DNA of 12,894 nucleotides from DATGFK01 sp040007395 (GCA_040007395.1 JBDTVG010000186.1:1-12894), one strand, 5' to 3'; counted from the stretch's first letter, positions 1-5,992 are shown. A program made the numbers and translations. The notes: generated by a model from the letters alone, not told the origin.

Positions 1-18
1 ATCCTTGGTTGCCTAGCT

Positions 19-207
19 CTAATGTTCGCCAACAGTATCGCTTGCGGCGGGGTATTTTATCCAAGCGAATTTGAGGAGATGGCGTCCGGTTTGGCGTTCG
101 CCGAATACCCAGTTGTCTTTCCTATCGAGGTTCAAGCGGCCCCAGTATTTGGATTGTATCCATTTCCGGGGTTTATCAGGGTGTGCCCTGATACTGTACC
201 TACTCAT
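19..207 (-). pseudogene. group II intron reverse transcriptase/maturase, C-terminal remnant
   Basis: The 62-residue frame contains HPDKPRKWIQSKYWGRLN, then WVFGERQTG and HLLKFAWIK. From memory, this order of motifs (HPxK..KW, KYxGR(L/F)N, WVFG, LLKF.W) matches the region just after the maturase (X) domain of bacterial group II intron proteins. The match starts about ten residues in and breaks off after FAWIK. There the family normally continues with a KI.RH..VKG-type segment, and here the frame runs into unrelated residues and a stop. No reverse transcriptase core, YADD motif or intron domain V/VI is visible upstream or downstream, so this is a short dead fragment. The assignment rests on recalled family motifs, not on a search. 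It could in principle be a misread short frame. Confidence 0.6.
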
Positions 208-287
208 CCCGTGATTGGTAAGTAAACTTCATTGCTTGTATCACCGTATGGCAAAGGGTCATCAGTTTACCTGTTCATCACGGGATG
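205..287. repeat. imperfect 24-bp inverted repeat, 35-base spacer
   Basis: The arms are 205-228 and 264-287. They match at 19 of 24 positions, with a perfect outer block of 11 (CATCCCGTGAT / ATCACGGGATG) and an inner block of 7 (GTAAACT / AGTTTAC). It lies between the maturase remnant and the 3' end of the glycosyltransferase gene. No T-run follows either arm, so it is not a standard intrinsic terminator. It could be a structured RNA end, a protein site, or the scar of a small mobile element. A smaller 6-bp inverted repeat (328-333 / 355-360) lies next to the gene end. Confidence 0.6.
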
Positions 288-363
288 TATAACTTCTCGA
301 CGGAACATCCAGTGCAACAATCCCGTTGGCATCGTCGTTATCAGTGTTTTTGGAGATGCCAAG

Positions 364-1608
364 TTATCCTCCAAATTTCTCGTAGAGCAGTGCAGCCGCC
401 ATTTTAGGGCCATCCCATTTTTCCATTATCTGTGCAAACTCCTTAGCTTTACGCTTAGCTTCCTCATTATGTAATAAAGAGTGGATAGCCCTTTGCACCT
501 TGCGAGAGGGATCGCGTGATTTGGGCACTCTAATTGCAAATCCCTTGCGGGCAAGACAAGCAATGTTTGCATTCTGCTCCGGCTGCATACCTACACCAAC
601 TACCGGTTTGCCCGCATACGCTGCGGTCATGACTGTACCGATTCCTCCATGTATGACGGAAAGATCGGCCATTTTGTTGACTTTATGCGCGGGCAGCCAG
701 TCCGTTACGATGACGTTTGAAGGAATCTTGGCGGTGGGAACTTTCTCTAACATCGCTTTGACAGGAGCTATCACGCGGTACGGTTGTCCTTCAAAGCTTT
801 CGATGATGTTTGCGACAATTTCTGGGGTTCCTGAGCTTCCCATTGCAAAATAGATCAAGGGCTGATCCCGTGGAATATTTTTGACTTGTTCGGGGATGGG
901 AAAATCTTGTCTTGCGATGAGGGGGCCAGTATAGTAATGATTCGGTGGAAGTTTAATCCCAGAGAATTCAGCAGGTTCAGCAACCAGATTAACGTCGCCT
1001 CGCCAATATTCAAAAATGGAGTTGTATCCTTTTACGCCAAAATGCTTGGCGGCTTGATTCACTGGATTTAAGAAGCCAACCCTAATCCAAAAATTGATGA
1101 ATAATAAGACCATCAAGTCAGCAATCTTTTTGAATGGCATAAAAGCAATGCCATCCGTCATCCCTGCGCCTTTAGAAAAAAAATCCTCCAGCCAGGTGGA
1201 TTGGATTGCCCAGACAAGCGGAATGTGCAATAGCCGACAAGTCACCGGAATAGTCATATACGACCCGGTAATAACGGCTGTCGGTCTTAATTCTCTGAGA
1301 TATTCCACTTCATTTTCAATTTTATCGATCAGTTCTTTTGGGGAAAGCGCAGGGGCGAATATTTCTCCTTTGTCTACCTTTGCGATATGTTCAATCTGCG
1401 CTTCGGTTAAGCGTGGCTCCATTCTCTTCAGTGGAAACCCCTCCGCTTCAATCAAAGGCTCAAGATTTCCACCATCGGAGATGAATTGAATGTCAAAAAT
1501 TTTGCTTGCGGCCTCATGCTGAACAATCCCTTTTGCGATTTCTATCATGCGGGTGGTCTCGGCAAGATTATAGGCACATGGGGCAAATAGTAGCGTTTTC
1601 TTCAACAC
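364..1608 (-). CDS. MGT-like glycosyltransferase (family GT1)
   Basis: This 414-residue protein has the two-lobed GT-B layout of UDP-sugar glycosyltransferases of the macrolide (MGT) type. The N-terminal acceptor lobe begins KKTLLFAPCAYNLAET. The C-terminal nucleotide-sugar lobe carries HYYTGPL (about 224-230), FAMGSSGTPE (about 254-263), DWLPAHKV and the signature HGGIGTVMTAAYAGKP (about 320-335) followed by QPEQNANI. Length and motif order are normal and there is no signal peptide, so it should act in the cytoplasm. I chose the GTG start at 1608 because GGAGG (1615-1619) sits 6 bases upstream. An in-frame ATG at 1629 has no such site and would add seven residues. It lies 81 bases downstream of the tetR-family gene on the same strand and probably shares its promoter. 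The acceptor is unknown. Inactivation of a macrolide-like compound or modification of a lipid or secondary metabolite are both possible. Confidence 0.85.
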   Translation of the reverse strand: MLKKTLLFAPCAYNLAETTRMIEIAKGIVQHEAASKIFDIQFISDGGNLEPLIEAEGFPLKRMEPRLTEAQIEHIAKVDKGEIFAPALSPKELIDKIENEVEYLRELRPTAVITGSYMTIPVTCRLLHIPLVWAIQSTWLEDFFSKGAGMTDGIAFMPFKKIADLMVLLFINFWIRVGFLNPVNQAAKHFGVKGYNSIFEYWRGDVNLVAEPAEFSGIKLPPNHYYTGPLIARQDFPIPEQVKNIPRDQPLIYFAMGSSGTPEIVANIIESFEGQPYRVIAPVKAMLEKVPTAKIPSNVIVTDWLPAHKVNKMADLSVIHGGIGTVMTAAYAGKPVVGVGMQPEQNANIACLARKGFAIRVPKSRDPSRKVQRAIHSLLHNEEAKRKAKEFAQIMEKWDGPKMAAALLYEKFGG

Positions 1609-1614
1609 GGTTAT

Positions 1615-1619
1615 CCTCC
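1615..1619 (-). promoter_or_regulatory. ribosome binding site deciding the glycosyltransferase start
   Basis: On the minus strand GGAGG is followed by 6 bases (ATAACC) and then GTG TTG AAG AAA. The site lies downstream of the ATG at 1629, inside the longer possible frame. This favours initiation at the GTG (1606-1608). Confidence 0.75.
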
Positions 1620-1689
1620 AATTAGACATGGGCGCACGCGAAGCACAGTCAGCCCGCCAGTCGGCCCCATTGATTACAAGTTTCGTAGT

Positions 1690-2277
1690 TCAGTCACGGC
1701 GTTTAAGCCCTTCCAACAGCAGAGCGATTGCTTTCTCAAGCTGGTCGTTCAAGTGAAAGGCTTCGGGCATCACACCCCAAATCAGGAGTGCCCCTTCAAA
1801 GAGAGCGATAAGCGTCATTGCTGTCGATTTAGGATCGACCTGCCGCCACTCGCCATCGGCAGTACCTTGTGCGACCAACTGTTCGATATATTCCTGATAC
1901 AGCCCGAAATAATGCACGAGATGGATACGCAGTGGTTTGTCTCGCGCTGCCAGTGCATAAAACTCCAGGGAAGAGGGGAATTGTGAAACCATTGCTTCCA
2001 GGTCATTTCCGCTCAGTTCTATGAGGCGCGTAAGCTTTTCTGTGGCACGCAAATCCGTATCCGCAAGAACGGCTCTGATGGCGGTCATCTGCCCATCAAA
2101 AAACTGATCAAAAATAGCCGTGACGATCTCGTCCTTACTGGCAAAATGCCAATAGACACCACCCTTGCTCAGTCCTGAAGCACGAACAATATCGTTGATG
2201 CTGGTTTTACCGAAACCCTGTTCAGCAAAGAGAGCCAGCGCAGCGGCTAGAATTTGTTGTTTTGCGTCTTCGGGCAT
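1690..2277 (-). CDS. TetR-family transcriptional repressor
   Basis: The 195-residue protein starts MPEDAKQQIL and has a classic TetR N-terminal DNA-binding domain. It includes ALALFAEQGFGKTSINDIV, SGLSKGGVYWHFASKDEIV (about residues 14-57), then an all-helical ligand-binding and dimerisation domain of normal length. The GL.KG..Y.HF..K pattern of the recognition helix is intact. I chose ATG 2277 because the upstream in-frame extension reads through the operator and promoter and is not protein-like. AGAGGCGG lies just before this ATG. The gene is first in a probable two-gene unit with the glycosyltransferase. A perfect palindrome (2294-2315) between promoter and start codon makes self-repression likely. 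The inducer is unknown and may be the glycosyltransferase substrate. Confidence 0.93.
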   Translation of the reverse strand: MPEDAKQQILAAALALFAEQGFGKTSINDIVRASGLSKGGVYWHFASKDEIVTAIFDQFFDGQMTAIRAVLADTDLRATEKLTRLIELSGNDLEAMVSQFPSSLEFYALAARDKPLRIHLVHYFGLYQEYIEQLVAQGTADGEWRQVDPKSTAMTLIALFEGALLIWGVMPEAFHLNDQLEKAIALLLEGLKRRD

Positions 2278-2293
2278 ATTCCGCCTCTTATTA

Positions 2294-2315
2294 ACAGACC
2301 AACCAGTTGGTCTGT
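2294..2315. promoter_or_regulatory. palindromic operator of the TetR-family regulator
   Basis: ACAGACCAAC, CA, GTTGGTCTGT: two perfect 10-base arms around a 2-base centre. It lies 16 bases upstream of the tetR start codon and just downstream of the -10 box, so a bound dimer would block early elongation. The AGACC...GGTCT core resembles operators I recall for some TetR regulators such as NemR. That resemblance is from memory only. Confidence 0.85.
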
Positions 2316-2323
2316 ATTGCCAA

Positions 2324-2351
2324 AGTATAGCACTTGGCAGGCATGTGTCAA
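2324..2351 (-). promoter_or_regulatory. sigma70-type promoter of the tetR-glycosyltransferase unit
   Basis: On the minus strand TTGACA (2346-2351, a perfect -35) is followed by 16 bases and TATACT (2324-2329, a 5/6 match to the -10). The expected start point is about 2317, at the edge of the operator. The IS copy at 2357 begins just 5 bases upstream of the -35 box. Confidence 0.8.
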
Positions 2352-2356
2352 TTACT

Positions 2357-2918
2357 GTGGTGGCTACTTCACACATCGGAGCACAAAACGGCCTCAAAAG
2401 TTGATAAGTACCTGCATAAACGTGGACTGGTTACAATGGATTTCACCAGTCGAAAAGAAGCTGCTCGGAGAAATTATCATGTTAATCCGCTTCATCAATC
2501 ATCTCAAAGGCATTGTGCAATGTGTTGTGAGGGTCGTGAGTGAACGCTTGGTGAAGTGGATTGAGCCAAGAAAAGAAACGCTGGTCGGTGGTGTGATAGG
2601 CGACATGCTGGTAAGTAAGCGCGAACTCATCGCCGAAAATGCGCTTCTGCGCCAACAAGTGATTGTCTTGCAGCGACAGGTCAAGCGACCACGGTTGAAA
2701 GATCGCGATCGGCTATTGCTAGTGCTGCTGGCTAGCCGCGTACGAGCCTGGCGACAGGCGCTGTTGCTGGTCAAACCGGAGACACTCTTAGGCTGGCATC
2801 GGCAGATGTTTCGTCTGGTGTGGAAACGCAAAACGAAGACACTGACTCACCAGTCACGAGTACCCGCTGAAACGATTGCCCTGATCAAGCAGATGGCCCA
2901 CGAGAATCGGCTGTGGGG
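2357..2918 (+). mobile_element. rve-type insertion sequence, copy 1, truncated
   Basis: The left end GTGGTGGCTACT (2357-2368) matches the end of copy 2 (GTGCCGGCTACT) at 10 of 12 positions. The distance from end to transposase ATG is 122 bases here and 113 in copy 2, which supports this boundary. The element stops in mid-gene after CTGTGGGG (2911-2918), where copy 2 begins. The right part is not found beyond copy 2. A 7-bp inverted repeat (2425-2431 / 2445-2451) lies in the leader before the transposase gene. Confidence 0.65.
2479..2918 (+). pseudogene. rve-type (DDE) transposase, N-terminal part, copy 1
   Basis: About 147 codons remain. Shared blocks with the intact copy at 2962-4089 are ENALLRQQVIVLQRQVKRP, LLLVLLASRVRAWR, LLLVKPETLLGWHRQMFRLVW and ALIKQMAHENRLWG, in the same order and spacing. 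GGAG (2467-2470) lies 8 bases before the ATG at 2479. The frame then crosses into copy 2 and reads antisense sequence to a stop at 3045. The whole catalytic core (D, D, E) is missing, so it cannot be active. The two copies differ at many residues, so they are related elements rather than a recent duplication. Confidence 0.85.
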
Positions 2919-2932
2919 TCGTGCTGGCTACA

Positions 2933-2954
2933 AAGTACGCCCATGGGCGTACTT
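2933..2954. repeat. 22-bp perfect palindrome in the 3' end of IS copy 2
   Basis: AAGTACGCCCA and its exact complement TGGGCGTACTT meet with no spacer. It lies between the transposase stop codon and the IS end. The tail of copy 3 (8644-8686) aligns on both sides of this block but has a non-palindromic sequence in the same place, so the palindrome is special to this copy. Confidence 0.85.
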
Positions 2955-2961
2955 CGGCTGC

Positions 2962-4089
2962 TCATGCCACTCGTCGGTAGATATGATGAAGGCCTCCCAA
3001 AACCGGAAAAATGCCAATGGGCTTGGAGGTATCCAATGCGGGTGAGATGGGATCTAAAGGGACGGGAATACGTTGACCAAGACCTTGGTGCGGACGCTCC
3101 TCGTTGAAATAGGACACATAGGCCTGGATGGTGCGGTACAGAGGCCGTTGGCTTAGCACAAACAGGTGATCCAAACATTCGCGGCGTACGGATCGCTGAA
3201 AGCGTTCGCACACCGCGTTGGCGTTCGGCGCAGCCACCGGGGTTTTGAGGACTCTGATCCCGGCCCCGGCTGCGGCTCGGGCAAAAGCCATGCCATATTT
3301 GCTGTCATTATCTCGAATAAGATACTTGGGGCCTTGGTCAAAGGGGGTGGCCTCGCGGAGCTGTTGTGCGGCCCAGGCATCGGTCGGGTGAGCGGTCACG
3401 CCGAAGTGAACCACTTGCCGAGAGGCCAATTCGACGATGAAAAACACGAAGTACTGCTGAAAGAACAGGTTAATCACTGGCAAGAAGTCGCACGCCCAGA
3501 CGTCATGGGCATGATTGTGCAAGAAAGTGCGCCAGTTCTGCGTGGAGGGACGTGGCGGTCGAACCTGGCGGATGTATTTCTGAATAGTTCGTTTGGCGAC
3601 ATGCAGGTTTAGTTTGAGCAACTCCCCTCGGATGCGTTCGCTGCCCCACAGCGGGTTGTCTTTGGCCATCTTCTTGATGAGGGCCATCACTTCAGGGGCC
3701 AGACGCGGACGGCCCATTTTGACCGCGGACTTATGGTGCCACACTAGCTTAAACAGTTCGCGGTGCCAGGCTAACAACGTCCCCGGCTTCACCACGACCA
3801 GAGCGCTACGCCAAGCGCGTAGTCGGCTAGCGAGCAAGACGAGAAGTCGCCGGTCAGTGTTGGTGACCTTCGGGCGTTTGACCCCGCGCTGGAGGATGAT
3901 CACCTGTTGACGTAAAAGCGCATTTTCCAACACCAACTCGGGTTTGGGACGCAGCAGGTCGCTGACCGTTTCCAAGACAGCCGAGCCATCCGTGGGTTTG
4001 GTCAATTGCTGGAGCTTCTGATTGATCCACTGAATGCCCTGGCGGATGATCGCTTTGCCAAAATTAAAAAGCGCTGCCAACATGTTCAT
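2962..4089 (-). CDS. rve-type DDE transposase (integrase core), copy 2
   Basis: This intact 375-residue protein catalyses movement of the surrounding element. The N-terminal half holds a coiled, helical DNA-binding region (ENALLRQQVIILQRGVKRP, about 55-73; LLAWHRELFKLVW, about 105-117) and an HTH-like stretch (MAKDNPLWGSERIRGELL). The integrase core follows. The likely catalytic triad is D201 (WACDF), D260 (IRDND) and E295 (CERF), which gives a D-34-E spacing. NEERPHQGLGQRIP near the end is typical of the IS3/IS481 supergroup. AGGAG lies about 10 bases before the ATG at 4089. I cannot name the IS family more closely from memory. No frameshift or missing catalytic residue is seen, so it may be active. 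Confidence 0.9.
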   Translation of the reverse strand: MNMLAALFNFGKAIIRQGIQWINQKLQQLTKPTDGSAVLETVSDLLRPKPELVLENALLRQQVIILQRGVKRPKVTNTDRRLLVLLASRLRAWRSALVVVKPGTLLAWHRELFKLVWHHKSAVKMGRPRLAPEVMALIKKMAKDNPLWGSERIRGELLKLNLHVAKRTIQKYIRQVRPPRPSTQNWRTFLHNHAHDVWACDFLPVINLFFQQYFVFFIVELASRQVVHFGVTAHPTDAWAAQQLREATPFDQGPKYLIRDNDSKYGMAFARAAAGAGIRVLKTPVAAPNANAVCERFQRSVRRECLDHLFVLSQRPLYRTIQAYVSYFNEERPHQGLGQRIPVPLDPISPALDTSKPIGIFPVLGGLHHIYRRVA

Positions 4090-4281
4090 CTCTCCTCAGC
4101 CAACCTGAACGGGTATGTTCGGCTGAGTATAACGAACGACAAAGGTCGTGGGCTGCGTTGGGACGTGCGAAATACGCTCAGATGAGGTTAGTAGCCGGCA
4201 CGGGGGAACACCCGCGCAGCCTACAGCCCCGGAGTATCTGCATGGATGTTGCCCCACTGCATACTTGCTCTGGTCTGTTCG

Positions 4282-4479
4282 CTAATCGTGCTGCCAATGG
4301 ATGATCTGATGCACGCGCCCTTTGGAAATGCCAAACATCTGGGCAAGATCCTTGAGAATCATGCCTTCGGCATACAACTGACGGATCTGTTGATTTCGCT
4401 CGGCGAACTGGTCGCCGAGGATCTGGTTGCGGGCTTGTGTGGTGAGGATGGGTGGCGCTGCTGGCACGTCGGCATACAT
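4282..4479 (-). CDS. small helix-turn-helix protein (left member of a head-to-head pair)
   Basis: A 65-residue frame starts MYADVPAAPP. Its last 40 residues are ERNQQIRQLYAEGM followed by LKDLAQMFGISKGRVHQII. The pattern IR.LYAEG, LA..FGIS..RVHQI reads as a sigma-region-4 or resolvase-like HTH, and the protein ends right after it. The neighbour at 4633-4782 has the same pattern on the other strand, which is the best evidence that both are real genes. A GTG at 4545 would add 22 residues, but that stretch is coded across a terminator-like hairpin, so I prefer ATG 4479, although its ribosome site (GGA) is weak. No partner domain is present. It could be a tiny regulator, or a fragment of a larger regulator or transposon protein. 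Confidence 0.55.
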   Translation of the reverse strand: MYADVPAAPPILTTQARNQILGDQFAERNQQIRQLYAEGMILKDLAQMFGISKGRVHQIIHWQHD

Positions 4480-4494
4480 CCGTTCCAACAACGC

Positions 4495-4519
4495 AAAAAC
4501 CGCCCAGTTAAGGCGGTTT
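4495..4519 (-). terminator. terminator-like hairpin in the leader of the small HTH gene
   Basis: On the minus strand an 8-bp stem (AAACCGCC / GGCGGTTT, 4512-4519 with 4497-4504) and a 7-base loop are followed by two more T residues, giving five T in a row. It ends 15 bases before the proposed ATG at 4479. It would stop minus-strand transcripts coming from upstream, so it may be an attenuator. On the plus strand there is no T-run after the stem. Confidence 0.5.
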
Positions 4520-4535
4520 AGGGCATGACCGTATT

Positions 4536-4561
4536 GTGCCCCCACGGGGCTGTCGGGGCAC
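4536..4561. repeat. 7-bp inverted repeat between the two HTH genes
   Basis: GTGCCCC (4536-4542) and GGGGCAC (4555-4561) are separated by 12 bases. It is in the divergent leader region, next to the terminator-like hairpin. It may be a protein site or an RNA stem. No function can be read from it. Confidence 0.45.
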
Positions 4562-4632
4562 GAAACGGTTCTGGCTTGAATCGGGTCTCATTGGCCACAG
4601 CACTCGTTTTGCAGATCCTGTACTCAACGCCT

Positions 4633-4782
4633 ATGCAGCCTGAAAAGTCTCTCACCATCGAAGAGCGAAATGACCTGATCCGTAGTCGTTACGCGGCAGG
4701 AGAAATACTTGAATCACTCGCTCGCGAATTCCATATTTCCATTGCCAGGGTTCATCAGATTGTCCATCGACGCCATCGATGA
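4633..4782 (+). CDS. small helix-turn-helix protein (right member of a head-to-head pair)
   Basis: A 49-residue protein starting MQPEKSLTIEERNDLI. It is nearly all HTH: IRSRYAAGEILESLAREF, then HISIARVHQIVHRRHR, with the gene ending in a basic tail. It matches the protein at 4282-4479 through ER(N)..IR..YA.G.IL..LA..F.IS..RVHQI.H..H. Many residues are conserved while the DNA sequences have diverged, as expected for two genes under selection or an old duplication. I took the ATG at 4633; an upstream in-frame ATG at 4525 would add 36 residues that have no counterpart in the partner. No good ribosome site is visible. It could bind DNA, perhaps in the space between the two genes. The family is unknown to me. 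Confidence 0.55.
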   Translation: MQPEKSLTIEERNDLIRSRYAAGEILESLAREFHISIARVHQIVHRRHR

Positions 4783-5255
4783 TCGAACCGGATCGGTCTA
4801 GAACTGGCAAAGCGCTGGCTGCATTGACATTTGGACCATGCAGCCACGATCACTTGTGCTATATCCTAAGTGATGCGGGTAATGGAAGGCTCAAATTGTC
4901 CTGAGATTGAATTTATTGCCAGCAAGGCTACCGAGTATGTGCGCTTCCGTAGGCAAAGATAGGGGTTTTCCGTACGTCACGGGGTATCCGCACAAGCCGC
5001 ACAACCGTCGCCGAAGTGCTCTGGGAAACTCGCAAATCTGCCTGAAATAAACGGTCAGGGGGAAGGTGACACTTGCGTTGTAGTGCCTTTTCCCCTGACT
5101 CCGTACGATGGGGAGAAGCTTATTCTGCCCTTAACTCAACGAGCTTTGGTTGCCTATCCGGCTTGGCGCGTTCTGATTCGCACAGAACCGTGATAATCTG
5201 CTTCAGTGAGTGCGTGGAATGATGATAAAATAAAAACAAACAGCAGGAGAACACC
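4783..5255. other. intergenic stretch without a convincing gene
   Basis: About 470 bases. They contain a 9-bp perfect inverted repeat (TGGCTGCAT 4816-4824 / ATGCAGCCA 4838-4846, 13-base loop) and a longer imperfect hairpin (5054-5099). One plus-strand frame from ATG 4873 is open apart from a single TAG (4960-4962) until a TGA at about 5195. It has no ribosome site and no product I recognise. The DUF433 gene's ribosome site begins at the right end (AGGAG near 5244-5248). A clear promoter for that gene is not obvious, though the AT-rich 5222-5240 is a candidate. Confidence 0.5.
5054..5099. repeat. imperfect hairpin upstream of the DUF433/DUF5615 pair
   Basis: The outer arms are GTCAGGGG (5054-5061) and CCCCTGAC (5092-5099), a perfect 8-bp match. 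Inside, GGAAGGTGACACT and AGTGCCTTTT pair with small bulges, giving a stem of roughly 16-18 pairs in total. No clean T-run follows on either strand. It may be a structured RNA or the scar of a small element. Confidence 0.5.
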
Positions 5256-5471
5256 ATGTTTACAACATTAATTGTTAAGGACCCTGACATTCTGGGTGGA
5301 ACCCCTATTTTTCGCGGAACACGAGTCCCGGTGCATAACTTAATTGACTATCTGGCAGCCGGAGAAACGATTGATACTTTTTTGGATGATTTTCCAACGG
5401 TGACCCGTGAACAAGTCATCCAATTTCTGGAATACGCTGGAGCTGTTGCCGTTCATGAAGATTCTCATTGA
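5256..5471 (+). CDS. DUF433 protein, antitoxin-like (VapB45 type)
   Basis: The 71-residue protein has the DUF433 pattern: DPDILGGTPIFRGTRVPVHNLIDYLAAG (about 9-36), DDFPTVTREQV and a C-terminal helix. The G(G/K)P.F.GTR(V/I)PV block is the family hallmark. This family forms a winged-helix-like fold and is usually found next to a PIN-like DUF5615 protein, as here, where it is thought to be the antitoxin. AGGAG lies 8 bases before the ATG. Its end overlaps the start of the next gene by 17 bases, which implies coupled translation. It probably represses its own promoter, but no operator is clearly visible. Confidence 0.9.
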   Translation: MFTTLIVKDPDILGGTPIFRGTRVPVHNLIDYLAAGETIDTFLDDFPTVTREQVIQFLEYAGAVAVHEDSH

Positions 5472-5799
5472 TGAATGCCTGCCACGAAAGCTCAAGCAAA
5501 CACTTAATGAGCATGAGGTAATGACGGTTCCCGAAGCCGGTTGGGCAGGCAAGAAGAATGGTGAACTGTTGCGCCTGATGATAGGCGCGTTCGACATCTT
5601 CCTCACTATCGACAGCAATCTGAAATATCAGCAGCAACTTATCGATCAGCCGGTGAGCTTTGTGGTTCTTTCTGCCAAAAACAACAGGTTTGAAACGCTG
5701 CTGCCGCTGATGTCAGAAGTTCGCCACGTGCTAGAGACGATCCAAACGGGTCAAGTCATCAAGATTGTGGAGAAGCCTGACCAGCGTGATGTTGAATAA
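5455..5799 (+). CDS. DUF5615 PIN-like protein, toxin-like (VapC45 type)
   Basis: This 114-residue protein starts MKILIDECLPRKL, the usual N-terminus of DUF5615 proteins. The acidic residues expected of a PIN-like active site are present: D6-E7, D47 (FDIF) and D53 (LTIDSNLKYQQ). The GWAGKKNGELL block before them is typical of the family. In known pairs the protein is a putative ribonuclease neutralised by the DUF433 partner. I chose the ATG at 5455, inside the end of the upstream gene, because the upstream extension from 5407 is just the DUF433 C-terminus in another frame. Nothing is truncated, so the pair could be working. RNase activity is inferred from family, not shown. Confidence 0.87.
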   Translation: MKILIDECLPRKLKQTLNEHEVMTVPEAGWAGKKNGELLRLMIGAFDIFLTIDSNLKYQQQLIDQPVSFVVLSAKNNRFETLLPLMSEVRHVLETIQTGQVIKIVEKPDQRDVE

Positions 5800-5992
5800 G
5801 GCATACTCAGCGATTGGCGATGGACTGATAGATTTCATTAAGGAATCGCTGTTGCGGGGCGTATGGTGCGGAAATTACATCCAAGCAGCCAAGCGGCAGG
5901 GACAACGCATTGGCCCAGTCGAGGTAAGGTTGTTTTGACCTGATGCATACTGCCGCTCACTTGACCCGTCGCATTGTCTGATCCCGTGTCCA

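Larger units (their letters stand above)
2920..4202 (-). mobile_element. rve-type insertion sequence, copy 2, apparently complete (~1.28 kb)
   Basis: The ends are CGTGCTGGCTACAAA at the left (from 2920) and, read inward on the minus strand, CGTGCCGGCTACTAA at the right (to 4202). They match at 13 of 15 positions. The ends flank one intact transposase gene by 42 bases (3' side) and 113 bases (5' side). Both sides carry a run of G (GGGG at 2915-2918 and 4203-4206). This could be a 4-base target duplication, but is too simple to be sure. The exact terminal base is uncertain by 1-2. The element sits inside copy 1 of the same family. Confidence 0.75.

Noticed and set aside
4282..4545. Longer form of the left mini-HTH gene starting at GTG 4545
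   Set aside because: The extra 22 codons cover the terminator-like hairpin and have no ribosome site, and the paralogue has no matching extension. ATG 4479 is preferred but not proven.
4873..5195. Plus-strand open frame in the gene-poor stretch, about 107 codons with one internal TAG
   Set aside because: It has no ribosome site, one in-frame stop at 4960-4962 and no product I recognise, and it reads through a strong hairpin. An open run of this length can occur by chance at this base composition.
5807..5936. Minus-strand frame ending YLDWANALSLPLGCLDVISA...QSIANR, which looks protein-like
   Set aside because: It is about 49 codons between stops, has no start codon or ribosome site, and no family I can name. 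It could be the tail of a lost gene, convergent to the DUF5615 gene, but the support is too thin to list.
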